DNA of 64,000 nucleotides from the NCBI RefSeq assembly GCF_020283565.1, contig NC_060062.1, forward strand, positions 23,992,251 to 24,056,250, read 5' to 3'. A model generated the notes under the pieces. That model searched no databases. It was given only the letters and a program-made list of their open reading frames with translations, and had not been told where the DNA came from. Shown here in pieces: positions 23,749 through 35,835 of the stretch (within the stretch, counting starts at the first letter, position 1; every line of letters begins with the position of its first letter). A program made the translations under genes and the position numbers. The DNA is from Trifolium pratense (lineage: Eukaryota > Streptophyta > Magnoliopsida > Fabales > Fabaceae).

Positions 23749-25338
23749 CCTTGCATTCCTTTTTTTTTTGCTGCATTTGTTGTGGTAGTTGTTAGTGTTT
23801 TTGTTTCCCTGTGCCTCCTTTTCTCTAGTCTGACGTGGACCAATGAGGGAGCAAGTGTTTAAAGGAGTGTGTTAGAGAGTTTGTCTTTAGCATTTCTCTA
23901 GTCTACTCAACTCTAACGTACTTTTTCAAATATATCATACTTAAATTGTTTCATTCTATTTAGCTACACCGAAAAATCTATCCAAAAAGTAGGAACTTAT
24001 GATTCTAACAAAATCCAAGTTAGTTTCCTAAACCAATCAAATAACTAACTCATCATAAAGACCTCACCAATATCAAGTCATCAGTTCACCCTTCATAAAC
24101 TTAAATTAACTCACAATCTCAACCTATAATGATCTATTAACTAAGAATATGCATTCAACAACATTACTCAATGTCTACTTACACAATGTTATCAATGTTA
24201 CTTTCTACATTAATCATTATCATTCCTTACCACTCTAAAATTTTAGTCAAGCTTATTTTAAACCAACCTTATAACTTAAATTGAAATCCTTGGTCACAAT
24301 TATAATTCCAATCCATATTAATCATACTCCTAAAGTCTATTGGAACAAAAGGACTCCATTCGAGATCCAACTAAAATCTTAAACAAACCACTTCAAAGTA
24401 ACGCTATTATTAACTTAAGCATTCATTCCAAATGTGAATTTAACTTATGAAAAACATTACTCTCTACTGTATCAACAACTTATTTTCAATTACATGTACA
24501 TATTCTCAACCTCAAGTAACGCTATTATTAACTTAAGCATTCATTCTTCTAAATAACATAAGAGCCACAATCCATAGCAAGCACTTAGTCAAAGTGAATC
24601 CTAGAAACTAACAACTCTAAGTCCAAATTATTCTACTAACAATATAAGGACCTAAACACAAGTTCACCTTCAATTTCATCAACTTATTCTAAATCGACAT
24701 CAAATTTCACCAATTCCCTTTTGAAGTTAAAATTAATATTAAATCTAAAATTAGTAACAAAACTTGTGAGTAATAAAACTCGTTAGTAATAAAACTTCAA
24801 GAGGAACATATAATCTCAAGTTGCTTCTACATCCAATCCAACTAACTTTACCAACATCAAAATAACCATAAATAAACTCATAAATTCCAATCTTATGCTA
24901 CTAATAAGCTCATGACCAGCAGAACAACTAGAATTAGAGGCCAATACAAAACTTATCAACAAAGAAAACTTTTCCAATTCAAGACCAAGTCATTTTAAAA
25001 TAAAAGGAAAATAAAACTTTGAATAAAAATGGATTTTCGGTGAGGCAGGGGTACTTTCCGGTGTGGTGATCGTCGGAGGAAGGTGCTCCGATCACGAAAT
25101 AAGTTCAGGAGTTTTGTTCCAGACATGAAGGGGAAGGGATGGGTCGGTTTATTTTCTGCTGCAGCTTAATTTAGTTCCTGCTATCCCTTTCTTTGCTGTT
25201 ATGTTATTGTTTGGTTTTATCGTAGGTGGTTCTTTGTTTTAGGCTTTTTATTCCTTTGACTGTAATTTTTTACTGGCCAGATACATTTCTTTCATAAATT
25301 TTTTGCTGATTTCAAATTCTTTTGCTATTAATGTACAG

Positions 25339-25658
25339 TCATGTCAAGATATATGCGTTATTTGTTGCTGAGAGGTCAGTTGGAGGTTCTATCTAGGATG
25401 ACCAACACTGGTGACCGCTCGAAAGTATTTCTATTAGGAACGGTTCATCATAAGAAGGTATTGTTTTTAGTCTTTATAAAATTGTGCATTTTTAAATTTA
25501 ATCTTTTAAAAGAAATTTGGTCTTTTATATTTAATATTCAAAATAATTGTCTTAATATTGTAATGTAATTTAATTGTATGCATAATTAGTTGTATGATAT
25601 AATTGTGCTTTTTACTAACATCATTTTATTTTGATTGTAGAAATGTAGAAGAGACTAG
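25339..25658 (+). pseudogene. Two-exon-like ORF in repeat unit 4
   Basis: Exon-like blocks 25339-25457 and 25641-25658. One missense difference (LLRRG to LLLRG) is shared only with unit 5. Confidence 0.4.
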
Positions 25659-25682
25659 TTAGGAACCCGTGCAACGCACGGG
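25655..25682 (-). other. Helitron-like 3' terminus, junction of units 4 and 5
   Basis: Perfect hairpin, 7-nt spacer and CTAG followed by TC, identical to the junction at 21375. Confidence 0.65.
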
Positions 25683-26792
25683 CGAGGACGATTGTTTCAT
25701 CTGATTAAATATAGCATTTAGACAATTGGTTGTTAACATAACACAACCATATAAAAAAGACATATAATAATATAATTGTTGTTATAGTTAAAATCTAAAC
25801 CAACAAACAAACAATAACTTTGCTTCAAAAAAAAAACTTAAAAGTATCATTAAGATAATTAATGTAAATAGAGTTCAAGCAAAAAACCATAATAAACTAC
25901 AACACGTCAAACATAATTGTTTTTGAAGAAGACAATTATTGATGTTGATTAATAATAACAACATTAAAAAAATCGCGGATCTGAGACAATAAACCGAACT
26001 CTTGCACCAGGTTGTATGTTAGCATTTGAACAAATTCAAACCATCTAGCAGATATATACCTCTCATTCCTAATTCTTGAAGATGTTTTGTAGGGGTATTC
26101 AAAATCGAATCAAATTCAAACCAATAGAAAAATGAAAATCGAACCAACTCAAACTAAAAACTGTAAAAAAAATCGTTTTGGTTTGCATATGTTCGCATCA
26201 CTTTTTCAATCAACTAATCTGTTCGGTTCAGGTGGTGATCAATTTTTCCAAAACAAAACACCACACACACACATATAATACCTACTTAATCACATGAAGT
26301 ATCTACTTTAATTTTACTACATTTTATGTTTGGTAAATCATATGTGAATATATATAAATTAACCCTATTGCACCAATGTGGCTCTTAATATTATGTCAAT
26401 GTGGCTCTTGGTAAATCTTAGTGAATATATAAATTAGACACTCCAGTCAAAGGTCTGCAACATAGTGATTTATATAGATATATTTATCAATACTAAATAA
26501 GAAAATCTTTTTAAGGTATACAAAATAACAATCGTTTTGTAGATTGATAAGAAAATCTTTTCACCATTTGGTGTTAAGGTTTTGTTTTATTTGCACTCTT
26601 ACCATCCTGCATGGGTAGGACAACAATAACACCGCTCTCACCCCCCTCTCTTTGTCATGATTTGTGTTGGTAATAGTACTACAACTACTACTTCATTTTT
26701 TGTGAAAAAAAAAACCTACTACTTCATTTCAATTCCATTCCATTTCTCTCTCCTCTCTTCACCTTCTTTTTCTTGTCACCAACACTAAAACC

Positions 26793-26834
<42 letters not shown>

Positions 26835-27943
26835 GCTCTGAATTTATCTGTGTTGGCAGTACTACTACTACATTTAAATTCCATTCCATTTCTCTCTTCT
26901 CTCTTCACCTCTTCTCTCTCATAAATCATTTCTTTTCTTATTTTTCTTCACACCAACACCAAAACCCTCTCTCTCTCTCACTCTCTCTCCCTCTCTCTCT
27001 CTCTCTCTAAGGTTTGTAACTTATGAATTCAATCTTCTTCTTACTTCTGATTATTCATTCCATTTCTGAATTTTCACACTTCCTAAATTAGGGTTATTAC
27101 TACTCCATGGAAATGCTTTGATCTTTCTTTTTTTGATTTCCATTATCTAACCTACTTTTGCTATAACACCTTCAAACTCATTTTTCATCTTTTATTTTCA
27201 TTTTAGGAACAAGATTTTCACTATTTCTTAGCTCAACTCAGCTTTGGATTTCATACGAGTTTGTTTTTGGATTTCAGTGTAATCACGTCCTAATTCAGGT
27301 ATGTTTTCTATCTTTGTTAAAACTTGCACAACACTATCAGCAACCTTATATGCTTGTTCTTCCACCATCAGCAACCTTTTATGAAGAACAACCTTTTATG
27401 CTTTTATGAAGAACAAGCATAAAAGATGAAAAATGAGTTTGAAGGTGTTATTAGCAAAAGTAGGTTAGATAATGCTTGTTCTTCCTCCATCATAAACACA
27501 ATCTTTTATGGTTGTTTTTCATCTATTGAGATTTTTTATATTTCAATGTCATGTTTTAACAGGAACAAAAATACAAAAAAGAAACTCAATTTTTTTTTTT
27601 TTAAGATCACTCCATGAATGTTAAACCAAGATAACTAGAGAGCCAACAATCAAGAACAACTTAAAAATCAAAACTTTACCTACTTTTACTATCTTCATTG
27701 TTATTGTTCATTCGTGTTAATGTTAGTACTATTGATTTTTTAGTGTAATAAATGTGTGCTGTGTTTCAATGATTGGATTTAGGGGTGTGTTTGGTTAGCT
27801 TAAAAATAATTGAAATTTGTGTTATGTGTTTGGGAAATCTTGCTTAGAAACTTTTTCCATTGAAATTTATGCTTATATGTTTTACTTTTTGTTTATTATC
27901 TTTGTAAAAGGATGGATGAAGCTGGTTGGTTAATATGGTGCTT

Positions 27944-27947
<4 letters not shown>

Positions 27948-28007
<60 letters not shown>
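27948..28007. repeat. (CT)n microsatellite, third tract of unit 5
   Basis: CT tract of about 60 nt, third tract of the unit. Confidence 0.95.
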
Positions 28008-28010
<3 letters not shown>

Positions 28011-29600
28011 CCTTGCATTCCTTTTTTTTTTGCTGCATTTGTTGTGGTAGTTGTTAGTGTTTTTGTTTCCCTGTGCCTCCTTTTCTCTAGTCTGACGTGG
28101 ACCAATGAGGGAGCAAGTGTTTAAAGGAGTGTGTTAGAGAGTTTGTCTTTAGCATTTCTCTAGTCTACTCAACTCTAACGTACTTTTTCAAATATATCAT
28201 ACTTAAATTGTTTCATTCTATTTAGCTACACCGAAAAATCTATCCAAAAAGTAGGAACTTATGATTCTAACAAAATCCAAGTTAGTTTCCTAAACCAATC
28301 AAATAACTAACTCATCATAAAGACCTCACCAATATCAAGTCATCAGTTCACCCTTCATAAACTTAAATTAACTCACAATCTCAACCTATAATGATCTATT
28401 AACTAAGAATATGCATTCAACAACATTACTCAATGTCTACTTACACAATGTTATCAATGTTACTTTCTACATTAATCATTATCATTCCTTACCACTCTAA
28501 AATTTTAGTCAAGCTTATTTTAAACCAACCTTATAACTTAAATTGAAATCCTTGGTCACAATTATAATTCCAATCCATATTAATCATACTCCTAAAGTCT
28601 ATTGGAACAAAAGGACTCCATTCGAGATCCAACTAAAATCTTAAACAAACCACTTCAAAGTAACGCTATTATTAACTTAAGCATTCATTCCAAATGTGAA
28701 TTTAACTTATGAAAAACATTACTCTCTACTGTATCAACAACTTATTTTCAATTACATGTACATATTCTCAACCTCAAGTAACGCTATTATTAACTTAAGC
28801 ATTCATTCTTCTAAATAACATAAGAGCCACAATCCATAGCAAGCACTTAGTCAAAGTGAATCCTAGAAACTAACAACTCTAAGTCCAAATTATTCTACTA
28901 ACAATATAAGGACCTAAACACAAGTTCACCTTCAATTTCATCAACTTATTCTAAATCGACATCAAATTTCACCAATTCCCTTTTGAAGTTAAAATTAATA
29001 TTAAATCTAAAATTAGTAACAAAACTTGTGAGTAATAAAACTCGTTAGTAATAAAACTTCAAGAGGAACATATAATCTCAAGTTGCTTCTACATCCAATC
29101 CAACTAACTTTACCAACATCAAAATAACCATAAATAAACTCATAAATTCCAATCTTATGCTACTAATAAGCTCATGACCAGCAGAACAACTAGAATTAGA
29201 GGCCAATACAAAACTTATCAACAAAGAAAACTTTTCCAATTCAAGACCAAGTCATTTTAAAATAAAAGGAAAATAAAACTTTGAATAAAAATGGATTTTC
29301 GGTGAGGCAGGGGTACTTTCCGGTGTGGTGATCGTCGGAGGAAGGTGCTTCGATCACGAAATAAGTTCAGGAGTTTTGTTCCAGACATGAAGGGGAAGGG
29401 ATGGGTCGGTTTATTTTCTGCTGCAGCTTAATTTAGTTCCTGCTATCCCTTTCTTTGCTGTTATGTTATTGTTTGGTTTTATCGTAGGTGGTTCTTTGTT
29501 TTAGGCTTTTTATTCCTTTGACTATAATTTTTTACTGGCCAGATACATTTCTTTCATAAATTTTTTGCTGATTTCAAATTCTTTTGCTATTAATGTACAG

Positions 29601-29920
29601 TCATGTCAAGATATATGCGTTATTTGTTGCTGAGAGGTCAGTTGGAGGTTCTATCTAGGATGACCAACACTGGTGACCGCTCGAAAGTATTTCTATTAGG
29701 AACGGTTCATCATAAGAAGGTATTGTTTTTAGTCTTTATAAAATTGTGCATTTTTAAATTTAATCTTTTAAAAGAAATTTGGTCTTTTATATTTAATATT
29801 CAAAATAATTGTCTTAATATTGTAATGTAATTTAATTGTATGCATAATTAGTTGTATGATATAATTGTGCTTTTTACTAACATCATTTTATTTTGATTGT
29901 AGAAATGTAGAAGAGACTAG
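29601..29920 (+). pseudogene. Two-exon-like ORF in repeat unit 5
   Basis: Exon-like blocks 29601-29719 and 29903-29920, carrying the same LLLRG variant as unit 4. Confidence 0.4.
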
Positions 29921-29944
29921 TTAGGAACCCGTGCAACGCACGGG
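29917..29944 (-). other. Helitron-like 3' terminus, junction of units 5 and 6
   Basis: Perfect hairpin, 7-nt spacer and CTAG followed by TC, identical to the junction at 21375. Confidence 0.65.
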
Positions 29945-31055
29945 CGAGGACGATTGTTTCATCTGATTAAATATAGCATTTAGACAATTGGTTGTTAACA
30001 TAACACAACCATATAAAAAAGACATATAATAATATAATTGTTGTTATAGTTAAAATCTAAACCAACAAACAAACAATAACTTTGCTTCAAAAAAAAAAAC
30101 TTAAAAGTATCATTAAGATAATTAATGTAAATAGAGTTCAAGCAAAAAACCATAATAAACTACAACACGTCAAACATAATTGTTTTTGAAGAAGACAATT
30201 ATTGATGTTGATTAATAATAACAACATTAAAAAAATCGCGGATCTGAGACAATAAACCGAACTCTTGCACCAGGTTGTATGTTAGCATTTGAACAAATTC
30301 AAACCATCTAGCAGATATATACCTCTCATTCCTAATTCTTGAAGATGTTTTGTAGGGGTATTCAAAATCGAATCAAATTCAAACCAATAGAAAAATGAAA
30401 ATCGAACCAACTCAAACTAAAAACTGTAAAAAAAATCGTTTTGGTTTGCATATGTTCGCATCACTTTTTCAATCAACTAATCTGTTCGGTTCAGGTGGTG
30501 ATCAATTTTTCCAAAACAAAACACCACACACACACATATAATACCTACTTAATCACATGAAGTATCTACTTTAATTTTACTACATTTTATGTTTGGTAAA
30601 TCATATGTGAATATATATAAATTAACCCTATTGCACCAATGTGGCTCTTAATATTATGTCAATGTGGCTCTTGGTAAATCTTAGTGAATATATAAATTAG
30701 ACACTCCAGTCAAAGGTCTGCAACATAGTGATTTATATAGATATATTTATCAATACTAAATAAGAAAATCTTTTTAAGGTATACAAAATAACAATCGTTT
30801 TGTAGATTGATAAGAAAATCTTTTCACCATTTGGTGTTAAGGTTTTGTTTTATTTGCACTCTTACCATCCTGCATGGGTAGGACAACAATAACACCGCTC
30901 TCACCCCCCTCTCTTTGTCATGATTTGTGTTGGTAATAGTACTACAACTACTACTTCATTTTTTGTGAAAAAAAAAACCTACTACTTCATTTCAATTCCA
31001 TTCCATTTCTCTCTCTTCTCTTCACCTTCTTTTTCTTCTCACCAACACTAAAACC

Positions 31056-31095
<40 letters not shown>

Positions 31096-31241
31096 GCTCT
31101 GAATTTATCTGTGTTGGCAGTACTACTACTACATTTAAATTCCATTCCATTTCTCTCTTCTCTCTTCACCTCTTCTCTCTCATAAATCATTTCTTTTCTT
31201 ATTTTTCTTCACACCAACACCAAAACCCTCTCTCTCTCTCA

Positions 31242-31273
<32 letters not shown>

Positions 31274-33429
31274 AAGGTTTGTAACTTATGAATTCAATCT
31301 TCTTCTTACTTCTGATTATTCATTCCATTTCTGAATTTTCACACTTCCTAAATTAGGGTTATTACTACTCCATGGAAATGCTTTGATCTTTCTTTTTTTG
31401 ATTTCCATTATCTAACCTACTTTTGCTATAACACCTTCAAACTCATTTTTCATCTTTTATTTTCATTTTAGGAACAAGATTTTCACTGTTTCTTAGCTCA
31501 ACTCAGCTTTGGATTTCATACGAGTTTGTTTTTGGATTTCAGTGTAATCACCTTCTAATTCAGGTATGTTTTCTATCTTTGTTAAAACTTGCACAACACT
31601 ATCAGCAACCTTTTATGCTTGTTCTTCCACCATCAGCAACCTTTTATGAAGAACAACCTTTTATGCTTTTATGAAGAACAAGCATAAAAGATGAAAAATG
31701 ATTTTAAGGTGTTATTAGCAAAAGTATGTTAGATAATGCTTGTTCTTCCTCCATCATAAACACAATCTTTTATGCTTGTTTTTCATCTATTGAGATTTTT
31801 TATATTTCAATGTCATGTTTTAACAGGAACAAAAATACAAAAAAGAAACTCAATTTTTTTTTTTTTAAGATCACTCCATGAATGTTAAACCAAGATAACT
31901 AGAGAGCCAACAATCAAGAACAACTTAAAAATCAAAACTTTACCTACTTTTACTATCTTCATTGTTATTGTTCATTCGTGTTAATGTTAGTACTATTGAT
32001 TTTTTAGTGTAATAAATGTGTGCTGTGTTTCAATGATTGGATTTAGGGGTGTGTTTGGTTAGCTTAAAAATAATTGAAATTTGTGTTATGTGTTTGGGAA
32101 ATCTTGCTTAGAAACTTTTTCCATTGAAATTTATGCTTATTTGTTTTACTTTTTGTTTATTATCTTTGTAAAAGGATGGATGAAGCTGGTTGGTTAATAT
32201 GGTGTTTTTCACTCTCTCTCTCTCTCTCTCTTCCCCTTGCATTCCTTTTTTTTTGCTGCATTTGTTGTGGTAGTTGTTAGTGTTTTTGTTTCCCTGTGCC
32301 TCCTTTTCTCTAGTCTGACGTGGACCAATGAGGGAGCAAGTGTTTAAAGGAGTGTGTTAGAGAGTTTGTCTTTAGCATTTCTCTAGTCTACTCAACTCTA
32401 ACGTACTTTTTCAAATATATCATACTTAAATTGTTTCATTCTATTTAGCTACACCGAAAAATCTATCCAAAAAGTAGGAACTTATGATTCTAACAAAATC
32501 CAAGTTAGTTTCCTAAACCAATCAAATAACTAACTCATCATAAAGACCTCACCAATATCAAGTCATCAATTCACCCTTCATAAACTTAAATTAACTCACA
32601 ATCTCAACCTATAATGATCTATTAACTAAGAATATGCATTCAACAACATTACTCAATGTCTACTTACACAATGTTATCAATGTTACTTTCTACATTAATC
32701 ATTATCATTCCTTACCACTCTAAAATTTTAGTCAAGCTTATTTTAAACCAACCTTATAACTTAAATTGAAATCCTTGGTCACAATTATAATTCCAATCCA
32801 TATTAATCATACTCCTAAAGTCTATTGGAACAAAAGGACTCCATTCGAGATCCAACTAAAATCTTAAACAAACCACTTCAAAGTAACGCTATTATTAACT
32901 TAAGCATTCATTCCAAATGTGAATTTAACTTATGAAAAACATTACTCTCTACTGTATCAACAACTTATTTTCAATTACATGTACATATTCTCAACCTCAA
33001 GTAACGCTATTATTAACTTAAGCATTCATTCTTCTAAATAACATAAGAGCCACAATCCATAGCAAGCACTTACTCAAAGTGAATCCTAGAAACTAACAAC
33101 TCTAAGTCCAAATTATTCTACTAACAATATAAGGACCTAAACACAAGTTCACCTTCAATTTCATCAACTTATTCTAAATCGACATCAAATTTCACCAATT
33201 CCCTTTTGAAGTTAAAATTAATATTAAATCTAAAATTAGTAACAAAACTTGTGAGTAATAAAACTCGTTAGTAATAAAACTTCAAGAGGAACCTATAATC
33301 TCAAGTTGCTTCTACATCCAATCCAACTAACTTTACCAACATCAAAATAACCATAAATAAACTCATAAATTCCAATCTTATGCTACTAATAAGCTCATGA
33401 CTAGCAGAACAACTAGAATTAGAGGCCAA
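29917..33429 (-). mobile_element. Tandem Helitron-like unit 6 (truncated)
   Basis: Begins with the CTAG/hairpin junction but stops at 33429, at the point matching 2697 of unit 1. The unit sequence is then replaced by an intron-like stretch of an unrelated gene. The GC-richer stretch and the two-exon-like ORF are missing. Its third CT tract is very short (about 32212-32231), compared with 76-88 nt in the longest units. Confidence 0.7.
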
Positions 33430-33474
33430 CTATTATTAATTTTTTATTTGTTTACTTGGTTTCAACTATTTCAG

Positions 33475-33537
33475 GTTAATATGGCCATGCAGGAAAGCCG
33501 CAGACAGGAGTTGCATGAATTGTATCCATCCATGACT
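33475..33537 (+). pseudogene. Exon-like fragment A of an unidentified host gene
   Basis: 63 nt (21 codons) preceded by a pyrimidine-rich TTTCAG and followed by GTACGT, a strong donor. It reads VNMAMQESRRQELHELYPSM then T. It is phase-compatible with the exon-like block at 41423, on the far side of the integrated pararetrovirus. I do not recognise the protein. The piece begins 45 bp after the end of the truncated repeat array, so the 5' part of the gene is gone or elsewhere. Confidence 0.5.
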
Positions 33538-33713
33538 GTACGTAACATTTTAGTATTTACATTTTCAGAAATGCTATCAAGACAAAAATCCTCCAACAAA
33601 TATACAACACAGAGGGGTATATTGGTCAATTTACTAATTAAGAAACCTCTCACATGTGACATTATCCATTCGTCATTTTCCTTTTTTACATTAGCACCTA
33701 TTAAATCAGTATT
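33538..33713 (+). other. Intron-like sequence left of the pararetrovirus
   Basis: AT-rich, starting with the GT donor of fragment A. No gene is seen. The host/virus junction lies somewhere about 33700-33740; I cannot place it exactly. Confidence 0.4.
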
Positions 33714-33743
33714 TTTTAGCAACTGGCTTAGAAGATAAAGAAT

Positions 33744-33953
33744 ATGAATTGGATAATAAGTCCAAATAGAAAGTTAATTCGTAGCCCGATTAGCTTTTTT
33801 CCAAACCTAGCCAAACTTAATCTTTACAAGATGCAGATTAGATGGTTTAGAGATATAGAAAATTTCTATAAAAATATAGATAAACAACTGTCTAAAGAAT
33901 ATAGACAAATGGCTAAACTATTCCAGAAAAACCTCAAATTTATGGCAAGATGA
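33744..33953 (+). CDS. Caulimovirid ORF II-like protein, probably N-truncated
   Basis: A 69-aa basic ORF at the left viral end, with an in-frame stop at 33729 just upstream. Its TGA stop overlaps the ATG of the next ORF (ATGA), the compact linkage seen between caulimovirid ORFs. Its position just after ORF Ib in the circular map and before ORF III suggests ORF II. No motif identifies a function. If the integration break cut the ORF, the original start is missing. Confidence 0.5.
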   Translation: MNWIISPNRKLIRSPISFFPNLAKLNLYKMQIRWFRDIENFYKNIDKQLSKEYRQMAKLFQKNLKFMAR

Positions 33954-34498
33954 GTGGAGATAGTGTAACACTTAGATTACAGAAAATTCTAGATAACTTT
34001 TCTGACCTTCAGAATAGGGTAGAAAAACAAACATCCTATTTAGAAAGACAATTTAAAGAAGATAAACCCCATGACACATGGAGTTTTAGTAACGAAGGTT
34101 TCACCTGCTATGAAGAAGATGAAAGTCATAAATACCCTCACCTTTTTCATACAAAAAATCCACAACTCAACAACATAGCATGTATGATAACTTACATAAT
34201 AAAAAACCTTTGTCAAGAGAAACTTGTTGAAGAAATTCAACCTGTTAAGCTAGAATGGTATCAAAGGGTAGATATAATTCTAGAAGAACAAAGAAAGAGT
34301 CAAGAAAGGATAGAAGACCTTTTAGAACTTTTAGAAAAAAGATATTTAACTCAGGATGAGTTAACTCAAATTCTTAAGAGGGGGGAAGATAGGGGAAAAG
34401 CAATAGTTATCCCGGAACCAGAAATTCAAACCCAACCTAAAGAAAAAACTTCTGAATCCAAACAATTAAGTATTAGACCACCTTCTACTTACTTTTAA
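33950..34498 (+). CDS. Caulimovirid ORF III-like protein (putative virion-associated)
   Basis: A 182-aa charged protein with coiled-coil-type heptads at about residues 95-135 (EEQRKSQERIEDLLELLEKR) and a Pro/Lys-rich tail. In other caulimovirids the small ORF before the coat protein encodes a coiled-coil, DNA-binding virion-associated protein; the assignment here rests on position and this architecture. The stop overlaps the coat protein start (TAATG). A purine tract (34376-34389, then 34391-34399) lies in its 3' half and may prime plus-strand DNA. The ORF is uninterrupted. Confidence 0.6.
   Translation: MSGDSVTLRLQKILDNFSDLQNRVEKQTSYLERQFKEDKPHDTWSFSNEGFTCYEEDESHKYPHLFHTKNPQLNNIACMITYIIKNLCQEKLVEEIQPVKLEWYQRVDIILEEQRKSQERIEDLLELLEKRYLTQDELTQILKRGEDRGKAIVIPEPEIQTQPKEKTSESKQLSIRPPSTYF
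34376..34400 (+). other. Purine tract, candidate plus-strand primer (ORF III)
   Basis: Fourteen consecutive purines including five G, a T at 34390, then a second purine run. Caulimovirids prime plus-strand DNA at such tracts. Composition only; function is inferred. Confidence 0.45.
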
Positions 34499-35835
34499 TG
34501 GAAGATACAGAAGAAACCCTTAATAGGCAACTAGAAAACCTAGAAAGACTTATGGTCTCTTTAGATATAAGTGGAAAAAACCAGGAGATCCCTGATAACA
34601 AATCTGAAGATAACAATCAGATCATTTATGATTTTAGCTCAGAAGAAGCTAGTGAAAACGAAAATGAGAATCCTCATTTCGTAAAAATAGAAGAACATGG
34701 AGAAACTTCAGGTACCAAAAGACCTGCAGATTTTGAAAAGGAATTTACCAAACAAAAATTCCAAAAAGTACCTCATTACTATGAGCCTTCACAAAACCCT
34801 TTTCAAGGACAAGGTGTTTTAGACATAGATTGTAGTTTAGACACTGCAAAGGATCTTAGAGATTGGTACAATACAAATAATGTATTAATCCATCTGAATG
34901 AAGATCTAAGAAATTTAGGATCAGCTGATATTTTCAACTACCTACAATATAAAACTAGAGGAAATGCATTCAAATACATTTCAAATCTACCACCACAAGT
35001 TATAGGAACTATGCCTTTAATAGGATCCTTAGTTACAGACTGGGTATATAGCTTACTAGTCAAAGAATTCAAAGGATGGAAGGATACCGTCCAATCAAAA
35101 GCAGCATTTTCCGATCAAAATCTTTGGAAAATAACTAATTTAAAAATTTGCAATATGTGTTACATTGATAACTTTATTTGTGAATTTCAGAGTTATTATT
35201 ATAACATAGACAATGAAACAAGACTATCAAGAGGATTGTTAGATCTCTTCTATGATAAGCTTCCAGAAGGAGTGTCAACTCAAGTCAAACTATACTTTAC
35301 CTCAATATCATCAGAAGGAAAGGTAGATGATACTCTAGGAGGAAGAATAACTGTTTTAAAACAGTGGCTCACAGATAAATGTAGCGAAAAGATAGCAAAA
35401 AGAGAAGCTAAAGTATCACTTTGCTGTGATAAGTTACAAAACAAAGTAGGAAACTATAGGTGTAACTCTAGAAATCCTAAAAAGAAATCTAGAAGAAATA
35501 TAAGGTCTTATAAGAAAAAGAAATTCAGAAAAATCCCTTTTAAGAAATTTAGAAAAGGAGATAAGAAATTCTTTAGGAAAAAACCACCTTATCCTAAAAG
35601 AAAAACATGTCCACAAAATAAGAAATCATGCACATGTTGGTTATGTCATGAAGAAGGACACTATGCCAATGAATGCCCTAAAAGAGATAACCCTAAGAAA
35701 AATGTCTTACAAGCCATATACGCAATAGGATATGAACCTATAGAATCAGATGTAGAATCTGATGAGGAAATTTATGAATACTGCACAGAGACAGATTCAG
35801 AGATAGACTTAGATGTCGAAGAAAGTACTTGGTAA
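34498..35835 (+). CDS. Caulimovirid coat protein (ORF IV)
   Basis: 445 aa with the usual coat layout: acidic N-terminus (about 1-80), central capsid region, very basic Lys/Arg-rich stretch (about 320-375), a retroviral-type CCHC zinc knuckle (C380-x2-C383-x4-H388-x4-C393), and an acidic C-terminus. The knuckle and basic arm are expected to bind pregenomic RNA during packaging; acidic ends in caulimovirids are often phosphorylated and processed. It overlaps the polymerase ORF by 23 nt. No stop or frameshift is present. Recognition comes from the knuckle, composition and gene order; the acidic/basic segmentation is strong evidence. Confidence 0.85.
   Translation: MEDTEETLNRQLENLERLMVSLDISGKNQEIPDNKSEDNNQIIYDFSSEEASENENENPHFVKIEEHGETSGTKRPADFEKEFTKQKFQKVPHYYEPSQNPFQGQGVLDIDCSLDTAKDLRDWYNTNNVLIHLNEDLRNLGSADIFNYLQYKTRGNAFKYISNLPPQVIGTMPLIGSLVTDWVYSLLVKEFKGWKDTVQSKAAFSDQNLWKITNLKICNMCYIDNFICEFQSYYYNIDNETRLSRGLLDLFYDKLPEGVSTQVKLYFTSISSEGKVDDTLGGRITVLKQWLTDKCSEKIAKREAKVSLCCDKLQNKVGNYRCNSRNPKKKSRRNIRSYKKKKFRKIPFKKFRKGDKKFFRKKPPYPKRKTCPQNKKSCTCWLCHEEGHYANECPKRDNPKKNVLQAIYAIGYEPIESDVESDEEIYEYCTETDSEIDLDVEESTW

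Larger units (their letters stand above)
21375..25654 (-). mobile_element. Tandem Helitron-like unit 4 (4280 bp)
   Basis: Complete copy. It shares private variants with unit 5, for example GGAACATATA at about 24804 where other units read GGAACCTATA, a G-to-T change in the ORF at about 25370, and TCATCAGTTC at about 24080. This indicates that units 4 and 5 come from a recent duplication. Its third CT tract has an ATC interruption near 23707. Confidence 0.7.
25655..29916 (-). mobile_element. Tandem Helitron-like unit 5 (4262 bp)
   Basis: Complete copy, closest to unit 4 in its right half. Its left part shares variants with unit 6 (AAGCAAAAAACC near 25878 and 30142; TTAATAATAACAAC near 25949 and 30213). 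The similarity phase therefore crosses unit borders, as expected if unequal exchange rather than independent insertion made the latest copies. Confidence 0.7.
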
